From Acidobacteriota bacterium (GTDB lineage Bacteria > Acidobacteriota > Blastocatellia > UBA7656): a DNA stretch of 64,000 nucleotides. Every line of letters starts with the position of its first letter. The stretch's first letter is position 1. A model generated the notes under the pieces. The model was given only the letters and a program-made list of their open reading frames with translations. It searched no databases and had not been told where the DNA came from. The translations under genes were made by a program, and so were the position numbers. This document shows positions 24,518 to 34,962 of the stretch, piece by piece. The DNA lies in NCBI GenBank assembly GCA_040754075.1, contig JBFMDH010000012.1, forward strand, positions 62,001 through 126,000, read 5' to 3'.

Positions 24518-26032
24518 TCAGAGTTTGAGTTTTTCCAAAGCAGCAGTTTTCATCAATTCGAGGTCGGGCGTTTTTCCTGTCCACAGTTTAAATTGCAAAC
24601 CGGCTTGCGCGACCAACATTTCAAGCCCGCTGATGGTTTGACATCCGGCTTCGCGGGCGTCTTTCAAAAGCCGCGTTTCAAGCGGATTGTAAACCAAATC
24701 ATAAACTATCGGCTGATGGTTTAAAGCATTGAGTGGAACGATGCTCGAATCAATGCTATGCCCCTGCATGCCGATGGGCGTGGTATTGATGAGAATAGAC
24801 GCCTGAGTTTTTTCCAATTCATCAAGCGGCAATAATTCAATAGCGAATTCATCGGCAAGGGGTTTGGCTTTTTCGATATTGCGGGCAAAAACCGATACTT
24901 TTGCCTGTCTTTCAAGAAGTCCGAATATCACCGCTCTTGCCGAACCGCCCGCGCCAATCACCGCGCAGGATTGATCGGCAAGCCGACACACTTTTTCGAG
25001 CGGTTGCATCGCGCCATCAACATCGGTGTTGTAGCCGATGGCTTTATCATCGCGAATGACAACGGTATTGACCGCGCCGATTTGCCCGGCAGTACGATTG
25101 ATTTCATTAAGAAAGGGCATGATTGAAATTTTATGCGGAATGGTGACGCTGAAGCCTTGCAACTTCCAGTTCATCCGACGCGAATGCGGTTTAATGAAAT
25201 CCTCGAAAAATGCCCTGATATTGCTGACTTCCATTGGCAGGTAAACCCAATCAAGACTAAGCGCGGCGAATGCCCGATTGTGCATGGCAGGCGATGCCGA
25301 ATGCGAAACCGGATTGCCGATGATGCCTGTGATGTTGGTTTCATCAGTGAGTTGATGAATGCGATAAAGCTGCCTTAGTTCATCAATGGTCACCTGTCCG
25401 GGGGCGCTCGCTTTGGCTTTATCGAATGAACCGTAGGTTAGGAAACTGCCGCGTGAACAACCGAGTATGCGCGTGATGATGCCCGGTTCGTTCATGGCGA
25501 TGGCGATAAATTTCCGGTCATCGTGTCTGGCGCGTTCGAGAATTTTAAAAACGGGAAGGGTATCGCCGATTGCATTACTTCTGACGGCAAATTTATGAAT
25601 CGCCGCCGGGAGTTTGATTAACTGTTCATAAATTTCCGGCAGGTTTTTTGAGGGTTCCTCGAAATCGTGATAAGAGACGATAAGCTTATCAATATCCGGT
25701 TGAAGTTTTATCGTCTCTTCGTAATGCGCGGCTTCGATGTCGCAAAAATCGGCGTAGCGTTTTGCGCCTTCAATGAGTAGCGGCAAACGAATCGCTTCAT
25801 CAATTTTTTGTTTCCCACCTTCTGCGATATGACGGCAGGTGATAATTGTTGGCAGCGTTGTTTCAGCGGTAAGCGTTTGCAAATTTTCAACTCGCGAAAA
25901 ATCAAAATCGGTTAAATAATCCAGCCGGATTTCAATCATATCGGCTTGGATGGTTGCCCGGCGCATTGCCAGACGCGCCGCTTCAATGGTTGATTCGGTA
26001 ATCACTGCGCAGATTTTTGCGGATTCATTCAT
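24518..26032 (-). CDS. aroDE: Bifunctional type I 3-dehydroquinate dehydratase / shikimate dehydrogenase
   Basis: A fused protein that performs steps 3 and 4 of the shikimate pathway. Residues 1-225 are the class I dehydroquinase barrel, with EIRLDYL (Glu34, Arg36), the general-base His122 in [10 protein letters not shown] and Schiff-base Lys147 in IHKFAVRS. Residues 235-504 are Aro[21 protein letters not shown], the NADP-binding [14 protein letters not shown] and the conserved NTTPIGMQG. Such fusions occur in plants and several bacteria. It begins 12 bases after the BchI-like gene stop, so they are likely one transcript. Confidence 0.95.
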   Translation of the reverse strand: MNESAKICAVITESTIEAARLAMRRATIQADMIEIRLDYLTDFDFSRVENLQTLTAETTLPTIITCRHIAEGGKQKIDEAIRLPLLIEGAKRYADFCDIEAAHYEETIKLQPDIDKLIVSYHDFEEPSKNLPEIYEQLIKLPAAIHKFAVRSNAIGDTLPVFKILERARHDDRKFIAIAMNEPGIITRILGCSRGSFLTYGSFDKAKASAPGQVTIDELRQLYRIHQLTDETNITGIIGNPVSHSASPAMHNRAFAALSLDWVYLPMEVSNIRAFFEDFIKPHSRRMNWKLQGFSVTIPHKISIMPFLNEINRTAGQIGAVNTVVIRDDKAIGYNTDVDGAMQPLEKVCRLADQSCAVIGAGGSARAVIFGLLERQAKVSVFARNIEKAKPLADEFAIELLPLDELEKTQASILINTTPIGMQGHSIDSSIVPLNALNHQPIVYDLVYNPLETRLLKDAREAGCQTISGLEMLVAQAGLQFKLWTGKTPDLELMKTAALEKLKL

Positions 26033-26044
26033 AGCAAAAAAGAA

Positions 26045-27163
26045 TTATTTTGAGGCAGCGGTTTTCGATTGTGGCGAATTCCTGCCGAAGACTTTATCCA
26101 TTGCCTGTTCGATGCGATAGCCGGATTCGATTTTTTCGAGCGGGTCTTTGCGTAAACGATGCCGCAATGCCATTCCTGCAACCCGACGCAAATCTTCGAT
26201 GGTGACCTGCTTGCGCTCTTCAAATGCCGCAAGCGCGCGTCCGGCACGGGCAATGGTTAATTCGCCGCGATGCCCGTCAATTGCCAGTTCAACGCAGAGC
26301 GCGGCGATGAAAGCCAACTGTTGCCGCGTCAATTCGATTTTTAAAATTCGCTTTTTCGCTTCGAGAATTTTCAGTTGTAAATCTTTCTGCTGGTCGCGAA
26401 ATTCCTTAGCAAAGGCTTGCGGGTCACGTTCAAAACGGTCGCGCCGCAACACGATTTCCACACGCTCATCTAAATCAGTAAGCGTTTCGATTTGCGTATA
26501 AAGTCCAAATCTGTCGAGCAACTGCGGTCGCAAATCACCCTCTTCGGGGTTGCCTGAACCGACGAGAACGAAACGCGCCGGATGACTGACGGAAATGCCT
26601 TCGCGTTCAACGGTGTTGCGACCGCTCGCCGCCGAATCGAGCAGGACATCAACTAAATGGTCTTCCAGCAAGTTGACTTCATCAATGTACAAAAAACCGC
26701 GATTGGCTTTGGCGAGTAATCCCGGTTCAAAAGCTTTGACGCCTTCAACCAGCGCGCGCTCAATATCAAGGGTTCCACATACGCGGTCTTCAGTAGCGCC
26801 GAGCGGCAATTCAACCACCGGAACCTGGCTCCATTTTGCTTGCAGTTTGCCGCGATGAGATTTTTTGTCACGGCAATCATCACAAAGTTCTGCGGGGTTT
26901 GTCGGCGAACAACCATACAAACACCCGTTGACTTTTTTAATTGAAGGCAGCAGGTCTGCCAACGCCCGCACCGCAGTGGATTTGCCGGTTCCGCGATGCC
27001 CCATAATCATTACGCCGCTAATCCCTGGGTCAATGACATTCAAGATAAGCGCGAGTTTCATCTCATCCTGCCCGACAATCGCAGTAAACGGGAAACGATA
27101 CTGAGTGGCAGAAATTGTTTGAAGATTTTTTTTGCCTGTCTTTTTTCGGGTTGGTTTGTGCAT
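26045..27163 (-). CDS. bchI: Magnesium chelatase subunit I-like AAA+ ATPase
   Basis: AAA+ ATPase of the BchI/ChlI type. Walker A is GHRGTGKST, Walker B is YIDEVNLL, and arginine-finger and sensor regions follow. The insert with four cysteines (CLYGCSP and CDDC) is the pattern of chlorophyll-type BchI rather than of a generic MoxR ATPase. The N-terminus [23 protein letters not shown] is typical. BchD and BchH are not in the window. The first ATG at 27163 is used; the longer frame has TTG and no binding site. Sits between a molybdopterin oxidoreductase gene and aroDE. Confidence 0.85.
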   Translation of the reverse strand: MHKPTRKKTGKKNLQTISATQYRFPFTAIVGQDEMKLALILNVIDPGISGVMIMGHRGTGKSTAVRALADLLPSIKKVNGCLYGCSPTNPAELCDDCRDKKSHRGKLQAKWSQVPVVELPLGATEDRVCGTLDIERALVEGVKAFEPGLLAKANRGFLYIDEVNLLEDHLVDVLLDSAASGRNTVEREGISVSHPARFVLVGSGNPEEGDLRPQLLDRFGLYTQIETLTDLDERVEIVLRRDRFERDPQAFAKEFRDQQKDLQLKILEAKKRILKIELTRQQLAFIAALCVELAIDGHRGELTIARAGRALAAFEERKQVTIEDLRRVAGMALRHRLRKDPLEKIESGYRIEQAMDKVFGRNSPQSKTAASK

Positions 27164-27208
27164 CAGGAAAAGCACTATAAAGGTTGGTAGCCCAACAGGC
27201 AAAATGAA

Positions 27209-28789
27209 TTATTTTTTTCTCACCTTGATGCTGTGAATACCGGTTGCGCCGCCGGGGTCAGCGGGTGTCGGTTTCGACTCCTGTAAATTGCCTCTGCCAT
27301 CTGTAGCTCGCACGCGAATGCTGTAATCACCCGGTTGTTCCGGCAGCCACTCCGTGTGCCATAACGCCCACGAATAGGGCGAAAGCGGCGTTTTGATTTC
27401 TGCTGCCTGCCAGCTTTTTCCATCATCGGTTGAAACTTCGACGTTGGCGATTCCACGATCACCGGCAAACGCTACGCCTGAAATGATTGTCTGCCCTTCA
27501 ATGTCGCCATCCGGCGTGTCGATGCGGGAAATGGTTTTATATTCGGCTTTGTCATCCCACCCGCGTTTTTGCCAGTAGCCTTTAAAATCAAAATCCACCG
27601 CTTCGATATGAGTTATCCATTTGACGTTTTTCATTCCGAAAATCCCCGGAACGATTAAGCGAAGCGGGAATCCATGTTCTCTGGTGAGCGGTTGACCGTT
27701 CATTTCATAAACCAGCAACGTCGCTTCGTTCTGGGCGCGCTCAAGCGAAATCGAATCCGTGTATCCGTCACTGGCGCGAAACACAATATCAACGATACCG
27801 TTCTGCAAACCGGCATGAGTCAATAAATCTTTCAACCGAACGCCGCGCCACAATGCATTGCCGATTAAATTGCCGCCCACAGGATTATCGATGCATTCGA
27901 GCGTCGCGTATTGTTCGATTGCCGGAAAGTTTTTCAATTCCTCATAAGTTAAAGCCCTAGGCTTATCAACCAAACCGCTGATTTCCAGTTGCCAATTATG
28001 TGCAGCGACATCCGGGTCGAAAGGGTTTTTTGAAACTACATAAAAATCTTCGGTGGAAGTGATTTCCAGCGCCAATCCGTCAAGGCTAGGAAAAATGCCA
28101 TTGCCGTTTTTTACGCGCCCTGCTGAAAATTGAAACCAGGTGCCAATCAGCGATTTGCCAATATCAAAAATGCCAATCGCTAACAGCGCATAACTCATGC
28201 CGCGCACCACTTGACGCCGACTCAATCGGCGGTTGTTCGATTTGGCAATTTCCGGTTTATCAATGTAAAACTTCATCACCCAACCGAGCGCCGTGGCGTA
28301 TAAAGCAAAAATCAGGAATAGCGAAAGTGAAGTGTAAAGACTGCCTTGCCGCAAGCCTCGACCAAAAATTCCTGCGTCGAGCAATGGCAAGAGGGCGACC
28401 ATGACGAATAGCCAGATGACGAAATGAAAAAATATGAGCGCGTAGATTTGCTTTCGCCATATCAGTTGGCGTTTCGATAACTGCGCGAGAAAACCATGTG
28501 CTGCGCCGATTAACCCTAAAAGGTAAATAATCACGAACCCTAAAAATGCGAGGTGTTTGGCAAACGCGCCGAGAAAGCCGACCACGAAAGCGATTAAATT
28601 AATCGGTAAAATCGCGAAAAAAGCCTGCGCCATCAATTCAGGAATGAGCGGCACATCGAACATGAAGCGCGCCAGAAAACTTGCGACCAGCCCGCCAACC
28701 GCTGCCAGCAATGCTATCTGAAAGCGAACTTCCGATTCATCCGGTTTATCGGTTTCATCATTGATTAAGTTGAGCCGCTGTAATTCCAT
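27209..28789 (-). CDS. Membrane-anchored molybdopterin-dependent oxidoreductase (sulfite oxidase type)
   Basis: The first 200 residues contain about five membrane helices, followed by the SUOX-type molybdopterin domain. TLECIDNPVGGNLIGNA carries the conserved cysteine that ligates molybdenum, and the LIVPGIFGMKNVKWITHIEAVDFD motif follows. The C-terminal beta-sandwich (GVAFAGDRGIANVEVSTDDGKSW) is the dimerisation domain. Family members oxidise sulfite or reduce sulfoxides; the substrate here is unknown. Residues 190-210 look like a SRRxxxRG motif, which together with the helix resembles a Tat or anchor region. Start of the minus-strand run with bchI and aroDE. Confidence 0.88.
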   Translation of the reverse strand: MELQRLNLINDETDKPDESEVRFQIALLAAVGGLVASFLARFMFDVPLIPELMAQAFFAILPINLIAFVVGFLGAFAKHLAFLGFVIIYLLGLIGAAHGFLAQLSKRQLIWRKQIYALIFFHFVIWLFVMVALLPLLDAGIFGRGLRQGSLYTSLSLFLIFALYATALGWVMKFYIDKPEIAKSNNRRLSRRQVVRGMSYALLAIGIFDIGKSLIGTWFQFSAGRVKNGNGIFPSLDGLALEITSTEDFYVVSKNPFDPDVAAHNWQLEISGLVDKPRALTYEELKNFPAIEQYATLECIDNPVGGNLIGNALWRGVRLKDLLTHAGLQNGIVDIVFRASDGYTDSISLERAQNEATLLVYEMNGQPLTREHGFPLRLIVPGIFGMKNVKWITHIEAVDFDFKGYWQKRGWDDKAEYKTISRIDTPDGDIEGQTIISGVAFAGDRGIANVEVSTDDGKSWQAAEIKTPLSPYSWALWHTEWLPEQPGDYSIRVRATDGRGNLQESKPTPADPGGATGIHSIKVRKK

Positions 28790-28935
28790 GAATTTATCGC
28801 TACCTTAAATAGAATGCCTAAGCGGTTGGAAATATTCCAATTTCAACAGATTTAACCTGAGGCAGTGGCGGATTGGATTGCTGGATTCGTAAACGAAATA
28901 GTAATCTTCCAACTTCAATTGCGCGTTGAAAGCTT

Positions 28936-29904
28936 ATGACAGATTCAATAACGGAAAATTCGGGGGTTGATAAAAAGCCTGAAGCGCAAACGCTGGCGCA
29001 AATTATTTATGGGCAAATTCAAACGCTAAGAAATTATTACTCGCTGGTTTTAGACACCCAGGAGGTCGAGGCGATTCATAAAATGCGTGTGACCACCAGA
29101 CGATTGCAGGCTTCGCTGGATTTACTTGAAATCGATAAAGCTGAACGAAGCATCGGGAAATTGAAAAAACGATTAAGGCGATTGCGCGGCAAACTCTCGG
29201 AAGTGCGCAACTATGATGTCTTTTTGATTATCCTTGAACAGGAAGCCGGAAAACGCCGAACCGTGAATCCGCCATTCGCTTCGCTTGAAGAAGAACTTCG
29301 TCGTCGCCGTGCATTGCGAGCCGATAAAATGATGCAGTATCTACGGAAAATAGACTTCAATAAATTTTTTGCGATTCTGAAAATGGATTGGGAAAGCTCC
29401 AATCAAGGTGAAGTAAGTCTTGCGCACCTCGCCGACGATAAGGCGATTGCCGGGCGCGCCGCAGCGCGCATCGAACAACGATTGAGGGAATTTAAAGATC
29501 GGGCTATCAATGCGCAGCCCATCACTCACCCCGAAGAATTGCACCAGTTGAGAATTGCTGCAAAACGCCTGCGCTACCTGTTGGAAATTGCCACAGACAT
29601 GGGCATTCGCGGCAATCTGACGGCGCTTGGATGGCTTCGCGCGTTGCAGGATAAAATCGGTGATTGGCATGATTTTGAAGCCATCGAAGATGAAATCATC
29701 AACATTACCGCTAACCGGGAATTCGTAAAAAAACATTTGCGCGAAAGTCACGCGATACTCAAAGCCGCCGTGCATTTAAGGAAGCAAAAACTGGCACTGG
29801 TGAAGCGATTATTTCCCGTAAAAATGCATCCGAGTATTGAAAGCGCAGCCAGCCGCACCGCGAATACCTATCGCAAAAAATTTAACCTGGTTCAACAACT
29901 ATGA
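28936..29904 (+). CDS. CHAD domain protein
   Basis: CHAD domains are helical bundles with conserved histidines and basic residues that bind polyphosphate. The signature HKMRVTTRRLQASLDLL occurs near residue 50, followed by a second half with LHQLRIAAKRLRYLLEI, each with the paired His/Arg pattern. It is largely alpha-helical and basic. It overlaps the next gene by four bases (ATGA), so the two are one operon. The Ppx/GppA phosphatase at the left edge also concerns polyphosphate, but it is too distant to call linkage. Confidence 0.9.
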   Translation: MTDSITENSGVDKKPEAQTLAQIIYGQIQTLRNYYSLVLDTQEVEAIHKMRVTTRRLQASLDLLEIDKAERSIGKLKKRLRRLRGKLSEVRNYDVFLIILEQEAGKRRTVNPPFASLEEELRRRRALRADKMMQYLRKIDFNKFFAILKMDWESSNQGEVSLAHLADDKAIAGRAAARIEQRLREFKDRAINAQPITHPEELHQLRIAAKRLRYLLEIATDMGIRGNLTALGWLRALQDKIGDWHDFEAIEDEIINITANREFVKKHLRESHAILKAAVHLRKQKLALVKRLFPVKMHPSIESAASRTANTYRKKFNLVQQL

Positions 29905-31484
29905 GCCGACTCCTGAAGGCTGCACAAAAAAACCGATCATCAGATATTACGATTGCCGCACTTTGTGTGATTGCCGCTTCATCCATCATTATGATTTTTA
30001 ACGGCGGCATCAGCGTCGGGTATTCCAATCACACAGGTTTGTTGCCGGTGGTGCGTCGATTGCTCAATCCCGATTACCTGTCCGGTGATTTCAACATTCA
30101 GTTGCGCTTTTATCATCATCGAATTTTCGCAATGGTGATCGCCTCTTTTACAAAACTGTTTGGCGAAGATAACGCTTTAATTTTATTGACGGTGATGGGC
30201 TTCACGCTGCTTGCCGCATCAATCTATTACCTGTGCCGCGTATTAAATTTTCCCCGATGGTCGTTTTTCGCTTTAATTTCGCTGATTGCCACCAACCTCG
30301 CGTGGGTCGGGCGCGGACTTGAAACCAATACCTTTGTCGGCAATCGCGAAATCAATCCGCCGACTTTTGCTCATGCGTTTGTCCTATTCAGTCTGGCGTT
30401 GGTCATTCAAAAGCGATTGCGGTGGGCGGCGTTTTTTGCCGGGCTTACGATTCTATTTCATTTGCAAATCGGCATTGCCTGGCTGTTGATTTTAATGACA
30501 ATTTTTTTGTCACAGGTGAAAAGTTTATCTATCAAAGACTGGTTCTGGTGTGGATTGCTGTTTTTAATTCCTGCGGTATTGGTATTCCCGGATGTCTTGC
30601 AGATGTTCAGTCGCGGTCTGGTTAATTTACCCTTCAATCGCGCCGATATTGATTTTCGACAACCGCACCATTTTGAACTCGCATCAACCAAAGCCGCCAT
30701 CTGGGTGGGAATTCATTTCCTGTTGACGCTGTTGATTTACTGGTTTTTACGCAAGCAAAAAGATGGTGAACGACAACCGCTTTTTTTTATTACCATCAGC
30801 AGCATGATGATTATGGCGATTTCAATTTTGCATTTTCTGGATTATTACCTGCTCAATTTGGGTTGGGTTATGAAAACTCAGGGGGTGCGAATCAGTGTGT
30901 TTATTCCGGTTTTTAGCGCGTTTACACTGCTTTATTTCCTGAATGATTACTTTCAAAGGCAATCAAAAAAACCAATGATAATCGCTAACCTTGCCATTAT
31001 TCTGGTGGCGCTGACGCTTTACGCCATTCCATCAACCAGACAAGGCGTAGCTTATTCCTTCGGCATTAGAAGACTTGCCGAACAAAAAAGCGAGTGGCTG
31101 GCGGTTTGTAACTGGGTACGAGAAAACACCCCAACTGATGCGCTATTCGTCACGCCACCTGCCGTCGAAGGCTTCACCTATCTCACCAATCGCTCAAACA
31201 TCGGTGAATTTAAAATCAACCCCGATGGGCCACAATTTTTATCCGAGTGGTATGAACGACTGACCGACATTGCCGGCGGGGAGTTACCGAAAGGCAAAGG
31301 ATTTGCCAACAATTCGCTGTTAAACAGAGCCTATGCGGGACTCGACGAAGTGAAATTCAACGCCCTGGTTGAAAAATATCAGGTGACCTATGCGGTTTTG
31401 CCAAAAGCATCCGCGATTCATTCCAATGTGGTTTTTGAAAATAACGGCTTCAAAGTTATGCAGATTCGCCGGGAAGGGAATTGA
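29901..31484 (+). CDS. Large multi-pass membrane protein (DUF6798-like C-terminus)
   Basis: About 12 hydrophobic segments occupy residues 15-375. The segment after the last helix includes CNWVRENTPTDALFVTPPAVEGFTYLTNRS, which resembles the DUF6798 tail found in bacterial GT-C-like membrane proteins. The overall plan resembles a GT-C glycosyltransferase, but the expected acidic first loop is not clear. The gene overlaps the CHAD stop codon, and its own stop is three bases from the recQ stop (convergent). Function unknown. Confidence 0.72.
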   Translation: MSRLLKAAQKNRSSDITIAALCVIAASSIIMIFNGGISVGYSNHTGLLPVVRRLLNPDYLSGDFNIQLRFYHHRIFAMVIASFTKLFGEDNALILLTVMGFTLLAASIYYLCRVLNFPRWSFFALISLIATNLAWVGRGLETNTFVGNREINPPTFAHAFVLFSLALVIQKRLRWAAFFAGLTILFHLQIGIAWLLILMTIFLSQVKSLSIKDWFWCGLLFLIPAVLVFPDVLQMFSRGLVNLPFNRADIDFRQPHHFELASTKAAIWVGIHFLLTLLIYWFLRKQKDGERQPLFFITISSMMIMAISILHFLDYYLLNLGWVMKTQGVRISVFIPVFSAFTLLYFLNDYFQRQSKKPMIIANLAIILVALTLYAIPSTRQGVAYSFGIRRLAEQKSEWLAVCNWVRENTPTDALFVTPPAVEGFTYLTNRSNIGEFKINPDGPQFLSEWYERLTDIAGGELPKGKGFANNSLLNRAYAGLDEVKFNALVEKYQVTYAVLPKASAIHSNVVFENNGFKVMQIRREGN

Positions 31485-31487
31485 AGT

Positions 31488-33779
31488 TTATTCGGGAATG
31501 TTCAAACGAATTTCTCTTTGTCCAAGCATCACTTCGCGCCCGATTTCAGTAAGGCTTACAGTCGGGTAAGCCTTTTGCCCGACCATAATACAATCGGACT
31601 CGATCAAGGCTTTGATATATTCGGTGATCTCTTCCTGAGATAATTCCCTGAGCAACCCATAGGTCGAAAGTTGATGGAGATTATTTTCGACCACCTGTTT
31701 GGATTTTGAACCTTTCAACACGGCGGCAACTGCGCCTTTACCAAATCGCCCGCGCATACGGGCTACGCAACTCAAAATTTTTTTCACCACGATGATTTCG
31801 GCTTCCGTAAGTTGGCGTGTTGAATCTTTCTTTTTTGAAAGGGGAATTTCTTCCATCGGTTTGGATTTTTCCGACAGGGCGCGAAGTTTAGCGCGCAATT
31901 CAGCGCCGGTTGGCGCGTTATCAATCAAAGCTTTTTCTTCGTGAGTCGCAGGCATCGCCGGTTTTGTTTGCGGCGATGGCAATTGGGATTTCAAAAACGG
32001 CTGAGATTTTATTGCCGATGGAGAAACCGCATCGCCAGCTTGATGATTGAGTGTCAGGGTTCCGGCTTTGGGGATTTTATAATCGCTTGGGCGGCAATTT
32101 GAACAGGTTCCGCAGTTGTTTACATACTTACGCTCGCCGAAATAATTCAAAATAAATCCGCGCAGACATTTTTTGTAATAACAATAATCGAGCATCTTGC
32201 GGAGTTTCCAATTTTCCGCCGCGAGCCTTGCGGCAAGCTCTTTGGTATCGATGCGCAAAACATTCTGGCGTTCGCCATCCAGCAGATGAATGCCGCGACC
32301 TTGAAAAGCGTTGCGGTATTCGAGAATTTCCAGAGCCGATAAACTCGACAAACTGCGACGCGCTTCATTTTCGCTTAAACCAAGCGCATTGCAAACCGTG
32401 GTTAAATCAAATTCCGTCTGTTCACGGTCACTGACGTTGCGTGAAAAAATCAAATCGCGAAGAAACCCGCCTTCATTTGAATCATCCCCGACCATACTCA
32501 AGGCTTCATCAATCGGTTTCCTGAGCATCGCCAGAAGCGCCGTATTTGACGGGCGACCGCGTTCGATGTGCCCGGCTTTTTCGAGGATGACCAGCGCCGA
32601 ATAAATCGCCATCTCATTTCGGGTTTTTAACCGGTTGGCAAGCTCTTTTGCTGACAGTTCGACATATTCCAAACCGAAAGAATAAATTTCATCATAGACA
32701 TCATTGATGAGTTCGGGATTCGGATGACTGCCTTCAATAAAAAATTGATGCGTGCGGGTGTCTGCGTAATTGAAAAGCAAAACACAGTCAGCATCGAGAC
32801 CATCGCGACCTGCGCGTCCGATTTCCTGATAATAGGCTTCGATGGAACCGGGCACCTGAAAATGAATGACGAAACGAATGTCCGATTTATCGATTCCCAT
32901 GCCGAAAGCATTGGTGGCGACGATGGCTTGACATTCGCCGCTCATGAATTTTTCCTGCGCCCGCGAACGTTCAATGTCGGTCATCCCTGCGTGATAGGCT
33001 TCGACGCTGAGGTCTGCCATTTTCAATTTCGCGGCGACGGTTTCGACGGCTTTGCGGGTTGCGGTGTAAATGATGCCTGAGCCGCCGGAATGTTTGAGAA
33101 TCTGTTTAATCGCCAGAATTTTTTCTTTTTCGGTTTGCGGGTGTCTCACTTGCAGGTGCAGGTTCGGGCGGTCAAACCCGGCGACAAAGATGCTGGGATT
33201 GGTTAATCCGAGTTGGGCGATAATATCGTCGCGCACTTTTTGCGTAGCGGTTGCCGTGAGCGCCACGATTTGCGGATTGCCTAATAATTCAGCGGCTTTT
33301 TTGAGGCGCAGATAATCGGGGCGAAAGTCATGTCCCCAGTGGGATATGCAATGCGCTTCATCAATCGCCAGCAGTTTAACCTGAACTTCGCTCATCGCAT
33401 CGGTAAAGGCTTCGCTGCGAAACCGTTCGGGAGCGATGTAAACCAGTTTGTAAACGCCGCGCCGGATTTCGCTCAATCGTTTTTTGGTTTCACTGTAACT
33501 TAATGAACTGTTGATAAAGGTGGTTGGGATATTGAGGGTTTTCAGGCTGTCAACCTGGTCTTTCATTAAAGCGATGAGCGGAGAGACCACCAGTGTGATG
33601 CCGTCGAGCATCAGGGCAGGCAACTGGTAACAGAGCGATTTGCCGCCACCCGTAGGCATAATGACCACGGCATTTTCGCCTGAAAGAATCGATTCAACGA
33701 CCTCGCCTTGCCCTTCGCGGAAATCGGCAAACCCGAAAAAAGTTTGCAAAGCCTCGCGTGCTTGTTCTCTCATGCTCAA
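31488..33779 (-). CDS. recQ: ATP-dependent DNA helicase RecQ
   Basis: 3'-5' helicase in recombination and replication fork repair. Walker A MPTGGGKSLCYQ is at about residues 41-52, followed by the DEAH box in LLAIDEAHCISHWGHDFR, the SAT motif (ALTATAT) and the motif VI region QEIGRAGRDG. The zinc site (CYYKKCLRG then CGTCSNC) follows. After it come a low-complexity Pro/Ser linker (about residues 570-660) and a winged-helix domain. The HRDC domain usual at the end was not seen. At 763 aa it is longer than E. coli RecQ because of the linker. Confidence 0.95.
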   Translation of the reverse strand: MSMREQAREALQTFFGFADFREGQGEVVESILSGENAVVIMPTGGGKSLCYQLPALMLDGITLVVSPLIALMKDQVDSLKTLNIPTTFINSSLSYSETKKRLSEIRRGVYKLVYIAPERFRSEAFTDAMSEVQVKLLAIDEAHCISHWGHDFRPDYLRLKKAAELLGNPQIVALTATATQKVRDDIIAQLGLTNPSIFVAGFDRPNLHLQVRHPQTEKEKILAIKQILKHSGGSGIIYTATRKAVETVAAKLKMADLSVEAYHAGMTDIERSRAQEKFMSGECQAIVATNAFGMGIDKSDIRFVIHFQVPGSIEAYYQEIGRAGRDGLDADCVLLFNYADTRTHQFFIEGSHPNPELINDVYDEIYSFGLEYVELSAKELANRLKTRNEMAIYSALVILEKAGHIERGRPSNTALLAMLRKPIDEALSMVGDDSNEGGFLRDLIFSRNVSDREQTEFDLTTVCNALGLSENEARRSLSSLSALEILEYRNAFQGRGIHLLDGERQNVLRIDTKELAARLAAENWKLRKMLDYCYYKKCLRGFILNYFGERKYVNNCGTCSNCRPSDYKIPKAGTLTLNHQAGDAVSPSAIKSQPFLKSQLPSPQTKPAMPATHEEKALIDNAPTGAELRAKLRALSEKSKPMEEIPLSKKKDSTRQLTEAEIIVVKKILSCVARMRGRFGKGAVAAVLKGSKSKQVVENNLHQLSTYGLLRELSQEEITEYIKALIESDCIMVGQKAYPTVSLTEIGREVMLGQREIRLNIPE

Positions 33780-33901
33780 TTCATTACCCTCGATTAACTC
33801 AATGATGCAACGATAGCACGCGGATTTTTAGCTGCTCAAATAGTTGAGCCGTTAAAGCCGATTATTTGAAAAAACTTTTCAGCAAGTGATGGCGGGTTCT
33901 T

Positions 33902-34327
33902 TCAAGCGTCGGAATGCCTCTGCGATTTTTTTCTTAACCGCTGCCAGCCCAATTCCCAGATATGAATAAATTGTCGCTCTAAAAATCGTTTTTCAAAAAA
34001 CGGCGATAAGCAAAACAACCATCTGACGGATATTTTTTCGTAGCCTTCGACGGTCACACCATCTTGATTATCAAAAAATCGAATTTCGCCTTCACCTTTC
34101 CAAAAACCTTTGAATTCCCATTTCACATACTCGTTGGGTATGCAAATAAGGTTGCGCGCTACCAGAGGAAAGGGGAAATTTTTTAAAGGAATAGCGTACC
34201 AGCCATTGCCATATTCTTTGACATTTCCGGGTAAACCATACAGCAATGTCCAGGCTTTTGGCGTAGTGAAATATTGAAATATTTCTTCGCCGGTCAGGTG
34301 AAATTTTTCTTTGAACTGAATCCGCAT
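33902..34327 (-). CDS. SRPBCC-like hypothetical protein
   Basis: From ATG 34325-34327 the protein MRIQFKEKFHLTGEEIFQYF resembles the beginning of a START/SRPBCC ligand-binding fold, with the family-like VEGYEKISVRWLFCLSPFFEKRFLERQFIHIWE near the end. The frame could be opened further to 34417, but that part lies in a dispersed repeat and looks unlike protein. I cannot name a ligand. A small membrane protein gene follows upstream. Confidence 0.6.
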   Translation of the reverse strand: MRIQFKEKFHLTGEEIFQYFTTPKAWTLLYGLPGNVKEYGNGWYAIPLKNFPFPLVARNLICIPNEYVKWEFKGFWKGEGEIRFFDNQDGVTVEGYEKISVRWLFCLSPFFEKRFLERQFIHIWELGWQRLRKKSQRHSDA

Positions 34328-34393
34328 ATTGCTTTCCGTATTCTTTATAGAGAACCTATTGCGGTTTGCAATAGGATTTACTGAGGTTGGACA

Positions 34394-34456
34394 AGCAGTC
34401 TTTGACCGCTCTCTCAACAGAGGCTGAGTAAACTCAATCGCAAACCATTATAGAGA
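34394..34456. repeat. Dispersed hairpin repeat, short copy
   Basis: GCAGTCTTTGACCGCTCTCTCAACAGAG-type sequence matches the long copy at 22389-22480 but lacks the inner arm and loop. The tail (GTAAAC, GCAAAC, TATAGA) is also shared with some substitutions. Confidence 0.78.
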
Positions 34457-34509
34457 TTATCCACGTTCCACTCGTCCGTTCTGTCACGTTGGTTTACAAA
34501 CGGAAGTTG

Positions 34510-34677
34510 CTAAGAGTCGTTGGTTTTGGAGAATCCCCTGGACGCCACCCCCAACAAAACCAGAGCAAACGCGAAAATAATACCGCCAATGATTGGCGTG
34601 ATGATTTGCCCAAGCAATAGACCCGCTAATACCAGGCACAAAGCCACGAACCATCCGGCAGCCATCCGTTTATTCAT
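34510..34677 (-). CDS. Small membrane protein (55 aa)
   Basis: Too short for a length-filtered ORF search but well supported. ATG 34675-34677 has a strong GGAGG five bases upstream, and the reading frame is closed by TAG at 34510-34512. The protein begins MNKRMAAGWFVALCLVLAG and has two hydrophobic stretches (about residues 8-25 and 28-45) with a basic start and a polar end (SKTNDS). No family is recognised. It is read toward the SRPBCC-like gene. Confidence 0.75.
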   Translation of the reverse strand: MNKRMAAGWFVALCLVLAGLLLGQIITPIIGGIIFAFALVLLGVASRGFSKTNDS

Positions 34678-34905
34678 ATCGCCTCCAATTTAATACTTTT
34701 GATATTGCCCAACAGCTTGCCGGCAAACCGCGCAACTGATGTTGCACGGATGAGCAAATCGCTGTGCATGGATAAATGATTAAACCGCATTGTACTTGTA
34801 ATGTTCAATTGGCATTTCCGGCAAGTTATTCCACGAAAAATCAGGGCTACAGTGAATTCAAACCCGCATCTTTAGATTTCTTGATTTCCAATCAGCTTTC
34901 AAAGT

Positions 34906-34935
34906 TTGTCAGTCACTATTATCAAAGGCTATACT
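34906..34935 (+). promoter_or_regulatory. Sigma-70 type promoter candidate for gatB
   Basis: TTGTCA (34906-34911) and TATACT (34930-34935) with an 18-bp spacer, about 28 bp from the gatB ATG. It supports the ATG at 34963 over a longer frame that would begin at the -35 element. Confidence 0.6.
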
Positions 34936-34962
34936 TGCACCTTACCAAAAACAGAGAAAATT

